Shown here piece after piece: positions 45,660 to 58,445 of a DNA stretch of 64,000 nt. A model generated the notes under the pieces. It worked only from the letters and a program-made list of their open reading frames with translations, was not told the DNA's origin and made no database searches. This DNA comes from Heterobilharzia americana. Its lineage: Eukaryota; Platyhelminthes; Trematoda; Strigeidida; Schistosomatidae. The translations under genes and the position numbers were made by a program. Position 1 is the stretch's first letter, and every line of letters starts with the position of its first letter. The stretch covers positions 113,702,701 through 113,766,700 of the forward strand of contig OX104134.1 of assembly GCA_944470555.2 (NCBI GenBank), given 5' to 3'.

Positions 45660-45713
45660 TATAGTTATTTGTCCCTCGGGTTCCTAGTAGAACATAGGGC
45701 TTCAGTAGCACGT
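45660..45713 (-). mobile_element. RTE 3'-end fragment, extremely 5'-truncated
   Basis: Only about 45 bases of the element's 3' end remain (text GTAGAACATAGGGCTTCAGT), plus an ATT-rich tail at 45645-45672. Minus strand, the same orientation as every other copy. Confidence 0.85.
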
Positions 45714-46747
45714 GTGTGAATTCAAATGAAAGTTCTTGCCCTATAGACACTCAGCAAAATATCTGCCAATCAACTGTGGGCATTTCCAAGCTTAGCATGA
45801 TTTAAACAATGTTCCAAGCTTCAAGGATATCAAATAAATTGAAAATTTCCAAATTACCAAGATCAAAACTACCTTTTCTTATCGTGAATTCATGTCTTTA
45901 ACGATGAAATATTACGTTGAACCTGAAGAAAGGCTATAAACTTATGAGCGAATTGGAAATTGCCGAACAATAAACCTGCAAACGTTACACAAAAATACCT
46001 TCTCACTGGTAACTTCACTAGGTAGTATCGGTTTGCAAACTAAGTTATTTTACAGCAGGTAGAGAACACACAGTAAAGCTGGTTGTAGCTTGTTATTTTC
46101 AAGGAACCAAATTAATTTTACTGCCGTTTACCTAACTTAAGCTAAAAAAGTTACGAGAAAATAAGGTACTGAGGTTAGTGCAAGAAATTTATTAGAAAAA
46201 TGAATTTTACATTTCAGTCTGTACGGTGTTATTTGAAATGTTTTCCAAATGACTAGCAACTACCTGCAAATGCGTATTATATTTCCCTTTCGTTGAAATC
46301 AGGTGTCTGTGTCACTCTGAAAACAACTTTGTATTTCCACTGTGAGTTATTTTACCTTACTTATTAATCCAGTTAACAATGCAGAAAGTTAACTGCTAAT
46401 GTGGGATAATCAAACTTTCAAAAGTTTTAAAACTAGAAAGTAAAATAGGAACGATAATTTAAGCCCATCTACAGTAATAGAAATATGCAAGGACATTCCA
46501 TTACCATATAATTAGTTACACTAAGAGCAGTTTACACAGTATCTTGCAATAGAAGTAACAGACAAGTAATGATTTATCCAATGGACTTTTTCGGTAAGGT
46601 GGGTGTTGCAATCAATTGGCTCTAGAGCACGAATATCGAATCTAGTTTAGGGATACTTGCCAATTTCCATGGACAATCCTGCACAAAGCCCTTGATTGAA
46701 AGCATATATTTAGTTTAACAACTCATCAGTGTGCAGTAAAGTCATAT
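45714..46747. other. Intergenic stretch with no supported gene
   Basis: No ORF, repeat or RNA gene recognised. Confidence 0.4.
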
Positions 46748-48960
46748 TATTATTATTATTTGTCCTCTGGATTCCTACTGGAACATAGGGCTTCAGAAGC
46801 ACGTTGCCATTTCACTCTATACTGCGCAGTATTTTCAAACTGGCTCCACAACTAACCAGAAGCTTTCATTTTTTCTTCATATGATCTACACGTCACCCCC
46901 ACCTCGGACGCACAACTAGTCGTTTACAATTTGAGTTCCACTAGACGGCATGGTCTGGCGCATGATGTCCCCGAATAGTCTTCTCAGTGTATGTCCAATC
47001 CAATCCATCTCCACTTTCTCCTGCATATTTGTTGGGCGACTGGTTCTGTCTTCTCTGTCTTCTCTACGTTCACCTGAAGGAAGTACCGTCTTCACCGCCT
47101 AACCTCTCCTGCCAACTTGTTGGCTTTTGCCTGTAGATCTTCGAGTTTGTGCTACATTGGACATAAATCTTCATCGTCGGAATTCAAATCGTCTTCTAGG
47201 ATCTTCTCATCGATCCAGCCAGACTATGTCCATCTTCTCACAGCTCCTCACAGTTTCTTGTATGATCCAGTCCAGTCCAGTCGACCATAATCAGGAGGAT
47301 CGTCGGTGAGAGTTGGCGGCAACCTTATCTTACTCCTATCCCCAAAAACTCACTTCAAAGGCGTCACTGAGCTTTCCATTGAGAATCACGTGGTATGTAG
47401 TATCACGTAGCATCCAGCTGGTGAATGAGGTTGGTGAAGGTTTGAAACACTAAAACCGTAGTGTTGAAGTAGCAGATGCCGAATTACTTCACGGCCGACG
47501 CTGTCAAAGGCCTTTTCAAAATGCATGCAGTTGAAGTAGAGAGTTGACTGTCATTCTATGCTGTGCTCTATGATGATGCGTAGCTTAGCACAGCGTTGCA
47601 ATTTGATCCGCACATGATTTGTTCTTCCTGAAGCCAGCCACTACACTGCTCTGGTCGTAATTTTGAACCCAGAGCACTTTTTATTCTCTCTAGTATGATA
47701 CGGCTTATTATTTTGCTTGGAATGGACAGGGTCAGAAGCATGATTCTGCGCCAGTTCTTACAAAGATTAAAGTCTCCCTTGTTTGAAGGTTTGACAAGGT
47801 AGCCCTTCTTCCAATCAATCTCCAGGTAACTTTCCTTTCTTTCTTTCCTTCTTTCTTTCTTCCTTCCTTCCTCCTTTCCTTCCTTGCAGATCTTCTGGAA
47901 TAGTGGTGTCAGCGTGTCCGCTGCTGTCGTCTCTGCGTCTGTTTTCAGTGCTTCTGGTGGAATTCCATCCGGTCCTGTTGTTTTCTCGGATTTCAGAAAC
48001 TGTATGACATTCAGAACTCCACTTCTGCTTTTGTCGGAAGGCTTGTGTTCACTGATAGTTCTGCGTCTGGGCTACTGGTGGTGGTATTTCTTGACAAGAT
48101 GCTGGTGGTGGTAGCGGTCGATTCAAGAGTTTTTTGAAGTGGTCAGCCCATCGTTTCCTCTGTTTCCCTTCTTTGATAACTAGGTTTCCCTCACTAGCTT
48201 TCATTGGTTTCATCTATGTTGATCTCTTCCCAGATAGTAAGTAACCTGGTTATTCGATATAATTTTGTCGGGTCTCTGACTCCCTTACCTGCAGCCTGTT
48301 CTGCTTCACTTGCCAGTGTGTCGTACGAGTGTCTTTTGACTTTGCGCTGAGTCTTCTTCACTGCTTCGTGCAGTGTAGTACTTTATAGGTTGTGTTCACC
48401 TCCTCTTCTCGTTGGTCATCCCTACACCGGTTTGTCTTCTCCTTCACCATCTATCTTCCTCTCTCTCCTCAATCAGCTTCCATGTGTCCATCGAGATGCA
48501 CACCATTCCTTGTCTTGCCTCTTCTTCTTCTTCCTTCCTAACACGGTTATGCGGGTTTCTTTCCACATCTCTTTCAAGGAATTCCAGTGTTCTTCCACGC
48601 GTGTTTCTTCAGGGTTGTTATCCTGATGACTGACTAACGTGAAGATATCCTTCGTAGTTTCCTCCTTCAGTTCAATTCCTGTTCTGGGTGTTCAACTTCA
48701 ACTGTGGTCTATCGTCATCAACTTCTTTGAAGGCTTTCAACTTGATTTGGAAGTCAGGTTCATTGCACTAGATAGTGAGTGGTGTGAACCTACCATCTGC
48801 TTCCCTTCTTGATTTGATCTAACCTTTGTCCAGTAGGCTGCGTATCCACTTTCTTCACATTGAGATGAAGTCGATCTGATTTTTAGTGTAGTGTGTTGAT
48901 CTGGTGAAATCAAATCCATGTTGCTCCTTTGTGAATATCCTTGCGCTTGTACATACTGTA
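46748..48960 (-). mobile_element. RTE retrotransposon, 5'-truncated, old and degraded
   Basis: Minus-strand copy with an ATT-rich tail at 46748-46760 that runs to about the middle of the endonuclease domain at 48960. It lacks a large block of the C-terminal half (around 47040 it jumps from the C-terminal WIGHALRR region to the KTEV region). Many indels leave no frame above 80 codons. It is the most diverged of the long copies. Confidence 0.9.
47833..47885. repeat. Pyrimidine tract (TTTC/TTCC)n inside the RTE copy
   Basis: Imperfect CTTT/CTTC repeats of about 50 bases on the plus strand. The intact element has only a short CTTCCTTCC at this site, so the tract expanded here. Confidence 0.85.
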
Positions 48961-49004
48961 AGTGAAAAACTTGGGCACTGTGGTAGAATGTAATTCCATA
49001 TTAG

Positions 49005-50870
49005 ATTTGTTTATTTGATATAAAGCGCACAGTGATACAGTATTATTTACTTGATTACGTTTCGAGCATAAATTATTGCTCATAATCATATCAATGTAAT
49101 CACACTTCTTTCGACATCTGATTTTATAGTCCTGTCACCTGATCTCTCTTTGTTTTTTGTTTTTTGATTGGTAGTAAAGTTTTCCATATCTCTGGTATAG
49201 GTGTTGCGTCATTCCTATTACATGTGTTGGGTGTGGATTCGATGAACAAAGATTCAGTAATTAATCTCTCTCTCCACCTAGCTATATTAGACTTAAGTAC
49301 AGTGGTTTTGTCCCATCCTATTGTGTGGTTGTGTGTTAATGAATGTAATGCAATGGCTGAGTGTTTTTCTAGGTTATTGATCTTATTGGGGTCTGCCGTT
49401 CTATGTTTAGCTAAATTCCTATGTTCTGTTAATCTAACTGACCCCGACCGGCTAGTTTGACCTATGTATTTGACTTCACAGTCATTACATGGAATTTGGT
49501 AGATTATATTATTTTGCTTAATTGGTTCTATCGGATCTTTTAGCCGACAAAGCTTACCTCTAAGTGAGTTTGTTGGTTTAAATGCCACCCTAATTCCAAC
49601 CTTGTTGAGAATCCTACGTATGGTTTCTGATGTTCCTTCCTTGTATGGTATCACAATAGAGGTGTTGATTTCCTTTCTACTTATGTTGTCACTATTATTT
49701 GTATTTGTATTAGTGTTATTATTTTGCTTCTTATGTGTCCGTGTGAATTTCTTAATAAAATGATGGGGATAATTATTAATTATTAACGCTTCTTTTATGT
49801 GTTTCAATTCCTTATTTAAGTCCTTACAATGACTAGTGAGTTTCTCAGCTCTGTTATTTAGACATTTGACTAAACCCGCTTTAACTGACACTGGATGAGA
49901 TGACTTGAAGTCTAGATATCTGTTAGAATGTGTTGGTTTTCTGTAGACGGTAGTATCTAAACCACCATCTATCCTTCGTTTTATTCTGCAATCCAACATA
50001 GGTAATTCTCCTTGTTCATTTTCTACTTCGTAAGTGAATTGGATTGCGTTAACTACTGAGTTTATGTGTGTCAAGAAACTGTCGATATGTTCCGATTTCA
50101 ACACTGTAAATGTGTCATCTACATATCGCCACCATATCTTAGGTGTCGGATTATATGTTCGTAAAGCCATATCTTCCCAACTATCCATAAATATATCTGC
50201 TACTATAGGGGATATTGGTGATCCCATTGCTACTCCTTCTGTTTGTCTATATATCTTTCCCTGAAACTTGAAGACTGTCGAGGTTAAGCATAACTGCACT
50301 CCTAACATGATTTCACCAACCGATGCCTTGGTTCTTTGAGTAAGTTGTGAGTCAGTATCTAGTTGATTTCTGACTGCCTCCAGTGCCATATTGATTGGTA
50401 TTTTAGTATAAAGACTTGTTACGTCAAAACTAACCATTTTTTCATTCTCTTCTATGTGCAGGTCATTAAGTTTTTGTTTCAACTCGTAAGAATTTACTAG
50501 TCTAGAGTTGGAACGGTCTCTAACAGGACGTAATACTGATGCTAAATACTTTGATATCTCATATGTTGGTGTGTTCGGAAGTCAACTATCGGCCTAATGG
50601 GATAACCTGCTTTATGAACCTTAATAGTACCGTAAATTCTGCTAGGATTATTAGTTTTTGGCATTAAAGTAAACCATTCGGACTTACCTAGAGATGGCTT
50701 CAGTCGGCGTATCAGATCTGTTGTAGATTTCTTAATTTTATTCATGACAGTATCTATAGGTTTCTTAATCTCTTCATATGGCCCTGTTTGGATATGTTCA
50801 TCCATTTTTTTAAGATAATCCGATTTGTCCATAACTACTGTTGAGTTACCTTTGTCAAATTTAGCAATTA
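49005..50870 (-). mobile_element. Penelope-like retroelement, 5'-truncated, nearly intact coding part
   Basis: This minus-strand element spans the reverse transcriptase and GIY-YIG regions plus about 120 bp of 3' flank. It stops at about 50870 in the middle of a coding block (AKFDKGNSTVVMDKSDYLKK). The truncated end forms a perfect 12-bp inverted repeat, listed separately. The 3' flank contains a stem (GAGCA/TGCTC, 49063-49085) followed by GAAAC on the minus strand. A piece of this same flank recurs at 24154-24185. It resembles Penelope-like elements reported from schistosomes; no family name is asserted. Confidence 0.9.
49124..50832 (-). pseudogene. Penelope-like reverse transcriptase with GIY-YIG endonuclease, one frameshift
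   Basis: Two overlapping frames, 50542-50832 and 49124-50482 (open further upstream), join if one base is missing near 50578. The upstream part reads up to RPIVDFRT; the downstream one resumes TPTYEISKYLASVLRP. Reverse transcriptase motifs: SFDVTSLYTKIP (motif A), EGVAMGSPISPIVADIF (motif B) and the catalytic YVDD (motif C), in WRYVDDTF. After a lysine/asparagine-rich linker comes a GIY-YIG nuclease: IYQIPCNDCEVKYIGQTSR, with paired cysteines as in other Penelope elements, then LTEHRN. The ORF ends RDQVTGL then stop. The nuclease cuts the target and the polymerase copies element RNA. The N-terminal part is missing, so it is probably not autonomous. Confidence 0.9.
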
Positions 50871-50890
50871 GCGATTAGTAATTGCTAAAT
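50859..50890. repeat. Perfect 12-bp inverted repeat at the truncated PLE end
   Basis: ATTTAGCAATTA (50859-50870) and TAATTGCTAAAT (50879-50890) are exact reverse complements separated by eight bases. The left arm is coding sequence of the element, so the right arm looks like a snap-back copy made at the 5' junction. Confidence 0.9.
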
Positions 50891-51655
50891 CGCAGATATT
50901 AGTGTGAAACGTTATTGAATGGTATACTTTAACTTCACTCATAAAATGACATATACTTTCAACAGTAAGTACACAGAAAAAACTGAACTATAGGCAACCA
51001 CTAGATTGTATAACCATACAGTAAAGAGGCTTGCTTTTTTAAAGGGAAGAATAAATTTGCAAGCAAAACTGACAGATGATTGATGGATACAGCATACTCA
51101 ACATTCAAAAAACCAGCCTGCTTACTCATTCCGTTGAATCAACTGCAACTAAAGTAATATGACCTGATTTTGTAAACAGAATGAAAGAATAATTAACGAA
51201 GCATTTCGCTGTTAACTGTCGTTTGATTTCGTTAAGAATTCGCATATTATTTTAACATCGTTAGTGACATTCATTCACTGATTTGCACCAGCTCATAGAG
51301 ATCTCAGTTCATTAGTTTTTAATTTTCACAACTGAATTATAGGTAACACTACTATACACCTTCACAATCTCAAGTAATTCTTTTCTTCTGACTAAAAAAC
51401 CATTTCCTATTTCACACACAAACTAACAGAATGTTGATCTTTTCGGCTATGTTCTCTATGTAACTGCTTTAAATTCTAGTGTATATTGTGAATTTTGAAA
51501 GTAGCCTTTCTTCGAGCATTCCGGCCACTTCATTCATTGAATAACTGTTTGTAATAAGCGTTATAGTTTCAAACTATTGCAACTTCCAAAAGTCATAAGA
51601 TAAAATGTAAACATTTTGTTATGAAAATGTCTTTGTTCGTGCTGAGCCATGAACA
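50891..51655. other. Intergenic stretch with no supported gene
   Basis: No ORF, repeat or RNA gene recognised. Confidence 0.4.
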
Positions 51656-51800
51656 AGTTAGTATTTATGATCGACTGACATTAGTTAGAGAAACATCGGA
51701 AACCTTGAAGCAATGGACTGCTGTTTTGTCTTAGTATAGGAGTCCTCAGCAGTGCCTACACATGACCACTTCATGGGTGGAACCCAAGAAAAAATCAAAC
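51656..51800 (-). mobile_element. Foldback/SINE-like element, one end only
   Basis: Starts AGTTAGTATTTATGATCGAC and is closely similar to the left end of the element at 58633, through the hammerhead-like hairpin (minus strand CTGAGGA, then CTATACTAAGACAAAAC, at about 51715-51745). It continues to the sequence before the B-box, GGTGGAACCCAAG. The remainder is missing. Confidence 0.75.
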
Positions 51801-53940
51801 CATCATAATGCGTTCAGAAGAAGTATGTAAGACCTCTTTCTTTGCCGGTCATTAGAGATTATTGACCACTGTAGATTATTCACATACGACGCAACTATTC
51901 GCATTCTTTAATCACTTTTTGTATTTCCCCATCAATTAACTCATTTGAGAGGCAATTTATATTGATGTTTGATCGGGAGTTACTCTAGAATTTTCTACCC
52001 TTTTTACAATATACTCACGAATGTACATCTAAGAGAATGATTTCGTTGAAGAAGTTTTCGTCACTGCATTCGTCTTCTGAGACATCCGATTATTCTTCAC
52101 TCAGTGAACTAACCTCATTAAGTGTAGTTACTCTTTCCTCTCTTAAATTTTCAAGTCATATTCTCCAAAGTCTATGTGGTGTTTAAAATTTGTGGGAGAA
52201 ATTCTTTGCCACCGTCCTACCATATTGATATTTTGTAGTCTTTTACTAGCTGGATTTAGATCGACCTTATTTGCAATTTTAACAACCTTGTACATCAATT
52301 AGATGTTTTTAAATTTTTTCTCAGATTTATTCTCAACACCTGTAGGTCAAAGCTGGCCACTGTATTTCCTAATAAGTCTCTAAGGGTGGAAATTCCCTCG
52401 AAAGCACTTTTCTGTCACCCACTCTTATTCTACTTTACAGGTTAGGCGGAAGTTTTCTGAATGTACAAAGGAGTGTATTAGTTAATCTCTGGCTATATCT
52501 AGCAGCATGAAAGTTATGGAAGTGGTAATAAAACTCATTTTAAATTTTCAGGCAAATAGATCTGACGAGTTTCATCATCTGGTTTTGCTATTGCCAAATT
52601 CAGGAGGCTATCTACACTCTGTTACATTTGCATTTAATTTTCCGATGAACTAGGCTAAACACTCGCAACATACTTTCCGCATGAATTAAGTTGTTGCAAA
52701 CAATCGTGACCACACCTGTATAAGGCGTTTTCTAGTTGGCTGAGTCACGAGCTTTGTTTTTTGTAGGTTATCAATAGGTGAAAACTGGTCTCAGTATGTT
52801 CCCTATAGTTACACCATGTTATTGACAGTAAAATTTGATTTTGCGCTGATAATTAGCGCTGATGGTATACAGCCCCAATCAGCTTCAACCGCATGTTCGG
52901 GAACGGAAATTCACTCTAAACGCTGGCTTATGGTATATATTGTTTCGTCTACATGAGTGTCTATGAATAATGAGGATACATCAGAGCAAACCATCCATTT
53001 AGTTGACTTTTTTTCTCAGTGAACCTGTAAGTGTCTTTTAAGCTTTGAATAGCTGATTCTTTTCGAACTGGTTGCAATTTATTCTCAAACTAGTGAAGCA
53101 GACTGTGACAAGTAGAGTTAGTCGTGAAGATTAGTAGACTCAATGATATACTTCTTTTGTGTAGTGTTGTCCGTTCATACAAACCAAGTAGTTATGAGCC
53201 CAATGGTTAAAGAACTCTTAGACCCTTTATGGAATTATTCTTGAGGTATGGATTAAACTAATCACAGTTTTAGTCGAAGAATCGCGCAAACTTAGATTAC
53301 CAGCACTCGACAGTAAAAACTCTTTGATTATCAAACTTCTATCTAAGTAATAATGAAATATCAGCTTACATTACGCTGCATATTGTATTCACACATAGCG
53401 GTCTCTTATCAAATTTAAACCACATTTAATAACTAGCTGAACTTATAGTCTTTATTATTTTACGTAAATTTTGACCTGAAGACAGTCATCATTCAAGTGT
53501 ATTGAACTGAATTTTTCCTTTAATTGGAACAGCTTGACTCAACCAAAGTATATCATCAGCATGTTACTTTGATCAGCATTTAATACAAACTACTGTTTGG
53601 CATTTTAAATAGACTAACCTAATATGCAACCGCACTCTACCACGGTGCCCAAAATCTACACTTCAAATGCTTAATAATTTAGCTCATTCGTTTTACAGCT
53701 AGCCTATATGGTGTAGGTCAGTTAAATATTTGTCATATTGGTTAAATAATAGTTAAGCGGTTCCAAAAAATGTATTCACATTAATATTTTCTCGTTGGTT
53801 CTACCATTTGTACATTTTGGATACTGTATCCAGTCTAGCTTTAAAAAAAAAGTTTTATTAGTTGATACGATATATTTTTGTCACTTTTATTTGTACATAA
53901 AATTATACTTGTTCATTGTTCAACAAAAATAAACAAAACA
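51801..53940. other. Intergenic stretch with no supported gene
   Basis: AT-rich; no ORF above 60 codons and no repeat recognised. Confidence 0.4.
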
Positions 53941-53946
53941 TTTATT
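53941..53946 (-). promoter_or_regulatory. Candidate polyadenylation signal for gene C
   Basis: AATAAA on the minus strand, about 80 bp beyond the gene C stop codon. Confidence 0.55.
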
Positions 53947-54022
53947 TCTGCAACCTTGTTTTGTTTACTATTCTTATAACATGTGTTAGCGGTAACTGTA
54001 AATTGTTTTTAACGTAGAATCA

Positions 54023-54233
54023 TCATGAATCTTTTCCAGCCTGTTCAGCAACAAATGTTAAAAACTCCTTGAGATTTATTCGTCCATCTCGATCAGTGTC
54101 ATATTTCTTCATATAATTTCGGACTGACTGTCTTACTTCAGGAGAATTTTCATTACCAAAGAGAGAACAAATTTCGTGGTAATCCAGTGTACCCGATCCA
54201 TCTTTATCCAGTTTCCGAAAGAGACGTTTCCAG
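54023..54233 (-). CDS. Gene C terminal exon: two EF hands
   Basis: Follows an acceptor ending GCTACAG and encodes 69 residues plus TGA after a split codon. Two complete EF loops: DKDGSGTLDYHE at exon residues 9-20 and DTDRDGRINLKE at 45-56, separated by a helix-rich linker (NENSPEVRQSVRNYMKKY). The exon starts with one base, C, that completes the GC left by the exon at 60187-60281 to give Ala, so the joined text reads QSVDA-WKRLFRKLDKDG. The pair gives three EF hands; with a missing first exon a four-EF-hand, roughly 16-kDa protein is likely, similar in plan to calmodulin or to the schistosome 16 kDa calcium-binding protein. It acts by binding calcium; the partner is unknown. Confidence 0.85.
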
Positions 54234-55183
54234 CTGTAGCAAGGAATAACGATAAGCTGTTATTGTATAGGCAAAAAATAAAAACATTTTAGGTTATCAT
54301 AAAACTAGATCTAGGCAACGTTTCTACAGCTTTTTTCTGACTGTGTGTAAAGATATTTCATACACTGATTGGGAACATGAGAACTGCGAGACGATGGCGG
54401 AAACGAATGCATTAATATAAAGAAATTGGTTACTGTCATGTATATTTTCTTTGTTTGGGGTCAGAAAGAAGCTTCCTCTGTTTGACCCAGATTCATGGAA
54501 AAAGAGCTTGATAATTTAAATGGGGAAACACACAGGCACAAACGTATTTTGTTAGGTTCATTAAGACATTTGAAATGATACTGAGCCCAATACAAGATGA
54601 GATGCACTGTAAATTATAATCTAGGTGACCGCTTTATGCACAATTAACATTTAACACCGAATATCAAGAAATGTGTAATTAATATCAACAATGAATAAAT
54701 CAACTAAACGTTTCAGAGAGAGAGAGTCAATGAGCTGTTGTACTTGTCCACTTCCTGTGGTTCCCAACAACTAAATGGCAAACACTAGCTAAGATCTTTC
54801 ATTAATTGACGATGTAAAGATATTACGGTGGTTATTAAACATGAAGGCTTACAAGCCTTTATTCCCTAGGCTAAATTTTCTGACTATGGGAGCAATATGC
54901 ATTTCAGAATTAGGGTTTAATTTCAGCAAGCTGTTTGTAAATTTCTGAAGGGTTCATTTCCATTCTTTCTAAAATGCGTCCAATGCACAGACGAAGGCAT
55001 TACATACTAGTTCATTATATACTATATGGCATTATTATTATTATTATCAACAGCCTAACTGTTATTGAGGCATTTAAGTATGCCTGTAAGTTCGTTCGTC
55101 TGTTATTATTTCATGGAATGTTGTACTATTTTTACAAAGTTACCTGTTAAAGGCTAAACGCTGGAAACTGCTGGAATCCAATA
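54234..55183. other. Intron of gene C, no recognised element
   Basis: Left part of the roughly 6-kb gene C intron. A short AG run lies at 54716-54726. No repeat or gene recognised. Confidence 0.4.
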
Positions 55184-58100
55184 TTATTATTATTTATTAT
55201 TATTGGTCCCTTGGGTTCCTAGTGGAACATAGGGCTTCAGTAGCACGTCTTCAGTGACCTCTGTTCTCTGAGATCTTTTGAACCTGGTCCCACGACAGCC
55301 CACAAGCTCTCATTTCCTCCTCGCACGACCTCCTCCATGTCACCCTCGGACGTCCAACTCGTCGCTTCCCATGGGGATTCCACTCGAGGGCCTGACGCGT
55401 GATGTCCTCAGTCGGCCTTCTCAGTGCATGGCCAATCCATCTCCACTTCCTCCTGCATATTTGTTGCGTGATAGGTTCTTGGTTGGTTCGTTCCCAGAGT
55501 TCCTTGTTGCTTATTTTTTCTGGCCATCTGATCTTCAGCAGCGAGCGTAAGCAGTTGTTGATGAATGTCTGTAGTTTATTGGAAATACCTTTCGTGACGC
55601 GCCAAGTCTCTGAGCCATACAAGAGCACTGACTTGACGTTGGTGTTGAAAATCCGCATCTTGTTCCACATGCTGAATGCAGTGCAGAAGATCTCCACACT
55701 GGTTTCAGGCTAATGAACGCCTGTCTTGCTTTTCCGATTCTGACTTTGACGTCCTCGTCTGTCCCGCCTGTAGTTGAAACAGTGCTTCCTAGATAAGTGA
55801 AGGAGGTTACTTCCTTCAAGTTTCTCCCGTTGACGGTGATTGGAGTTTGTTGCTGTTGTTGATGGTGGTGGTGCGGTATCTTCATCACTTCTGTCTTCTC
55901 TATATTCACCTGAAGTCCCGTCTTAGCTGCCTCTTCTGTCAACTTGTTAGCTTTCACCTGTGGATCTTCAAGTTTATGTGACATTATGCACAAGTCATCG
56001 GCGAAATCCAAGTCTTCTAGGTTCTTTTCCGTCGTCCAGTGTATCCCCCTCTTCTCGCTGCCTACTGTTTGCTGCATGATCCAGTCCACCACAATAAGGA
56101 ATATCATGGGGGATAGTAGGCAACCTTGTTTCACTCCTGTCTTCACTTCAAAGGCATCAATGAGCTTCCCATTGTGGATTACTTGGCATGTGGCATCTTC
56201 ATATAGTTGTTGAATGAGGCGGATAAAGGTTTGCGGTACTCCGTAGTATTGAAGCAGTTTCCAAATTACCTCTCGGTCGACGCTGTCAAAGGCCTTCTCA
56301 AAGTCGATGAAGTTGAGGTAGAGAGCTGATTGCCATTCTATACTCTGTTCTATGATGATGCAAAGCGTAGCGTTGCAATTTGGTCTGCACATGATTTGTA
56401 CTTCCTGAAGCCTGCCTGTTCCGGTCGCAGTTTTGGATCCAGTGCATCTTTGAGCCTCTCCAGGATGATGCGGCTTAATATTTTGCTTGCTTTGGGTGGA
56501 CAGGAGAGTGATTCCGCGCCAGTTCTTGCAAGCACTGAGGTCTCCCTTCTTCGGCAGTTTGACAAGGTAGCCTTTCTTCCAATCGTCAGGTACCTTCTCT
56601 TCCTTCCACACCTTCTGCAATAGTGGTGTGAGCATGTCCGCTGTTGTCTCTGCATCTGTTCTCAGTGCTTCTGGCGGTATTCCATCTGGTCCTGCTGCTT
56701 TCCCACATTTCAGTAGCTTTATGGCGTTCAGGACTTCCATTTTCGTTGGGGGATTAATGTTCACTTGTAGTTCAGCGGCTGCAGGTGGTATTTCTGGACG
56801 AAGTGCAGGTGGTGGTCGATTCAAGAGCTTCTTCAAGTGGTCGGCCCATCGTTTCCTCTGTTTCTCTTCTTTTCTAATTAAATTTCCTTCTTCATCTTTT
56901 ATTGGTTTCATCTGTGTTGGTCTCTTCCCTGATAGCAACCTGGTTATTTGATACAATGTTGTCAGGTCTCTCTTACCTGCAGCCTGTTCTGCTTCACTTG
57001 CCAGTGTTTCGTAGAAGTGTCTTTTGTCTTTGCGTGCACTCTTCTTCACTTCTTTGTCCAGTGTTTTATACATTGTGCTCAGTTCCTCTTGTCGTTGAGC
57101 ATCCTTGCACTGGTTTATCTTCTGCTTCACCATCCTCCTCTCCCTGCTCTATCAGCTTCCAGGTATCCGTCGAGATCCATTCCTTGTCTTCCACCTTCTT
57201 CCTTCCTAATACTGTTGTGCAGGTTTCCTTCCACATGGCTTTCAAAGACTTCCAGTGTTCTTCCACACAGGTTTCTTCAGGGATGTTGCTCGATGTCTCC
57301 CATTTTGTCTTGATGGCTGCCTTGAAGATCTCCTTTGTAGTTTCATCCTTCAGTTTCCGAGTGTTGTACTTGAGTTGAGGTCTATCACCAGCTTCCTTGA
57401 AGGCTTTTAACTTGATTTGGAAGGTTCCTTGCACTAGATAGTGAGTGGTCTGAACCTACATCTGCTCCTCTTCTTGACCTTGTGTCAAGTAGGCTGACTG
57501 CGTCTCCATTTTCTTGAGATTGAGATAAAGTCGATTTGATTTTTAGTGTGTCCATCTGGTGAAATCCATGTCGCTTTGTGGATATCTTTGTGCCTGAACA
57601 CACTGCCTCCAATCACCAAATCGTTGAATGCGCAGAATTCTGCAAACAACTCTCCATTCTCATTCATTTCACCTAGCGCCTCTTGACCCATGGTTAGTTC
57701 TCTTCCCGTGTTGTCCCCTCCCAGTTTGGCATTCATGTCACCCTGCCCATTAGAATTTTGATATCGCCAACTGGTGTGTCGTCTTGTCCAGTGTTGATTG
57801 AAGTTGTCTGTAGAAATCCTCCTTTTTCTCTTGCTTTGCATTATTTGTAGGTGCATAACATTGTATGATTGTGACCTTTCTTCCTTTTGAGTTGAATCTT
57901 GCTGTCATGATCCTGGAGGAGATTGGTTCCCACTGCATGAGGGACAGCCTTCGATGCTCTTGAGGACATCATGATAGCCACTCCAAAACTCAGTGTGCTC
58001 GTGGTTGGCGTCTGGGTGACCGGAGTAGATTATTGATTCTCCAGTTGACAGTTTGGAGAGTCCACTCCCATTCCATCTGCTTTCGCAAATCCCAAGCACT

Positions 58101-58445
58101 TCGATGTGATACCTTCTCATCTCCCTTGCAATCTGGGCTGCCTTACTGGGTTCAAACATCGTGCGGACATTCCATGTCCCCACGTTTACTTTCGCTTTCA
58201 TCGAGAGAAGACACATCGGCCAATTGGCTTCCCGAAGGCTTTCACCAACTGGCGTCATTTCGTCTCTCCGATTCCAACGAGGAATAATTTTGTTTTTATT
58301 TTTTATATTTTGTTTGTGCTTTGAAGTTTCTTTAGCGGTTAGATTTGGTTTACGGGGTAGGGTTGCTAGCCCTTTGCTCAACCTTCCCTCTTTACCCGAG
58401 CTTAGGACCGGCTAGTAACTAGTAAACTAGTTAACCAGGCGAGGT
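55184..58445 (-). mobile_element. RTE retrotransposon, full length with 12-bp target-site duplication, frameshifted
   Basis: Complete from the 5' terminus (58445) to the ATT/TAA-rich tail (55184-55204), flanked by the perfect duplication TGGAATCCAATA at 55172-55183 and 58446-58457. The ORF is broken into 57905-58381 (N-terminus, endonuclease start), 57485-57856, 57066-57434, 55535-57133 (532 codons: linker and reverse transcriptase, DFADDLCIMSH present) and 55251-55697 (C-terminus). Breaks at the GCAGTGCAGAAG site near 55680, the TGCTTGCTTTGGG site near 56485 and the AGGCTGACTGCG site near 57491 are the same as in copy 1. Its insertion must be recent enough for the duplication to remain perfect. 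It lies in the gene C intron, same strand. Confidence 0.95.

Noticed and set aside
49050..49103. Hammerhead-like hairpin at the PLE 3' flank (GAGCA/TGCTC stem then GAAAC, minus strand)
   Set aside because: The CTGANGA position reads ATTATGA, and the spacing leaves no room for a proper stem I hairpin; not enough to call a ribozyme.
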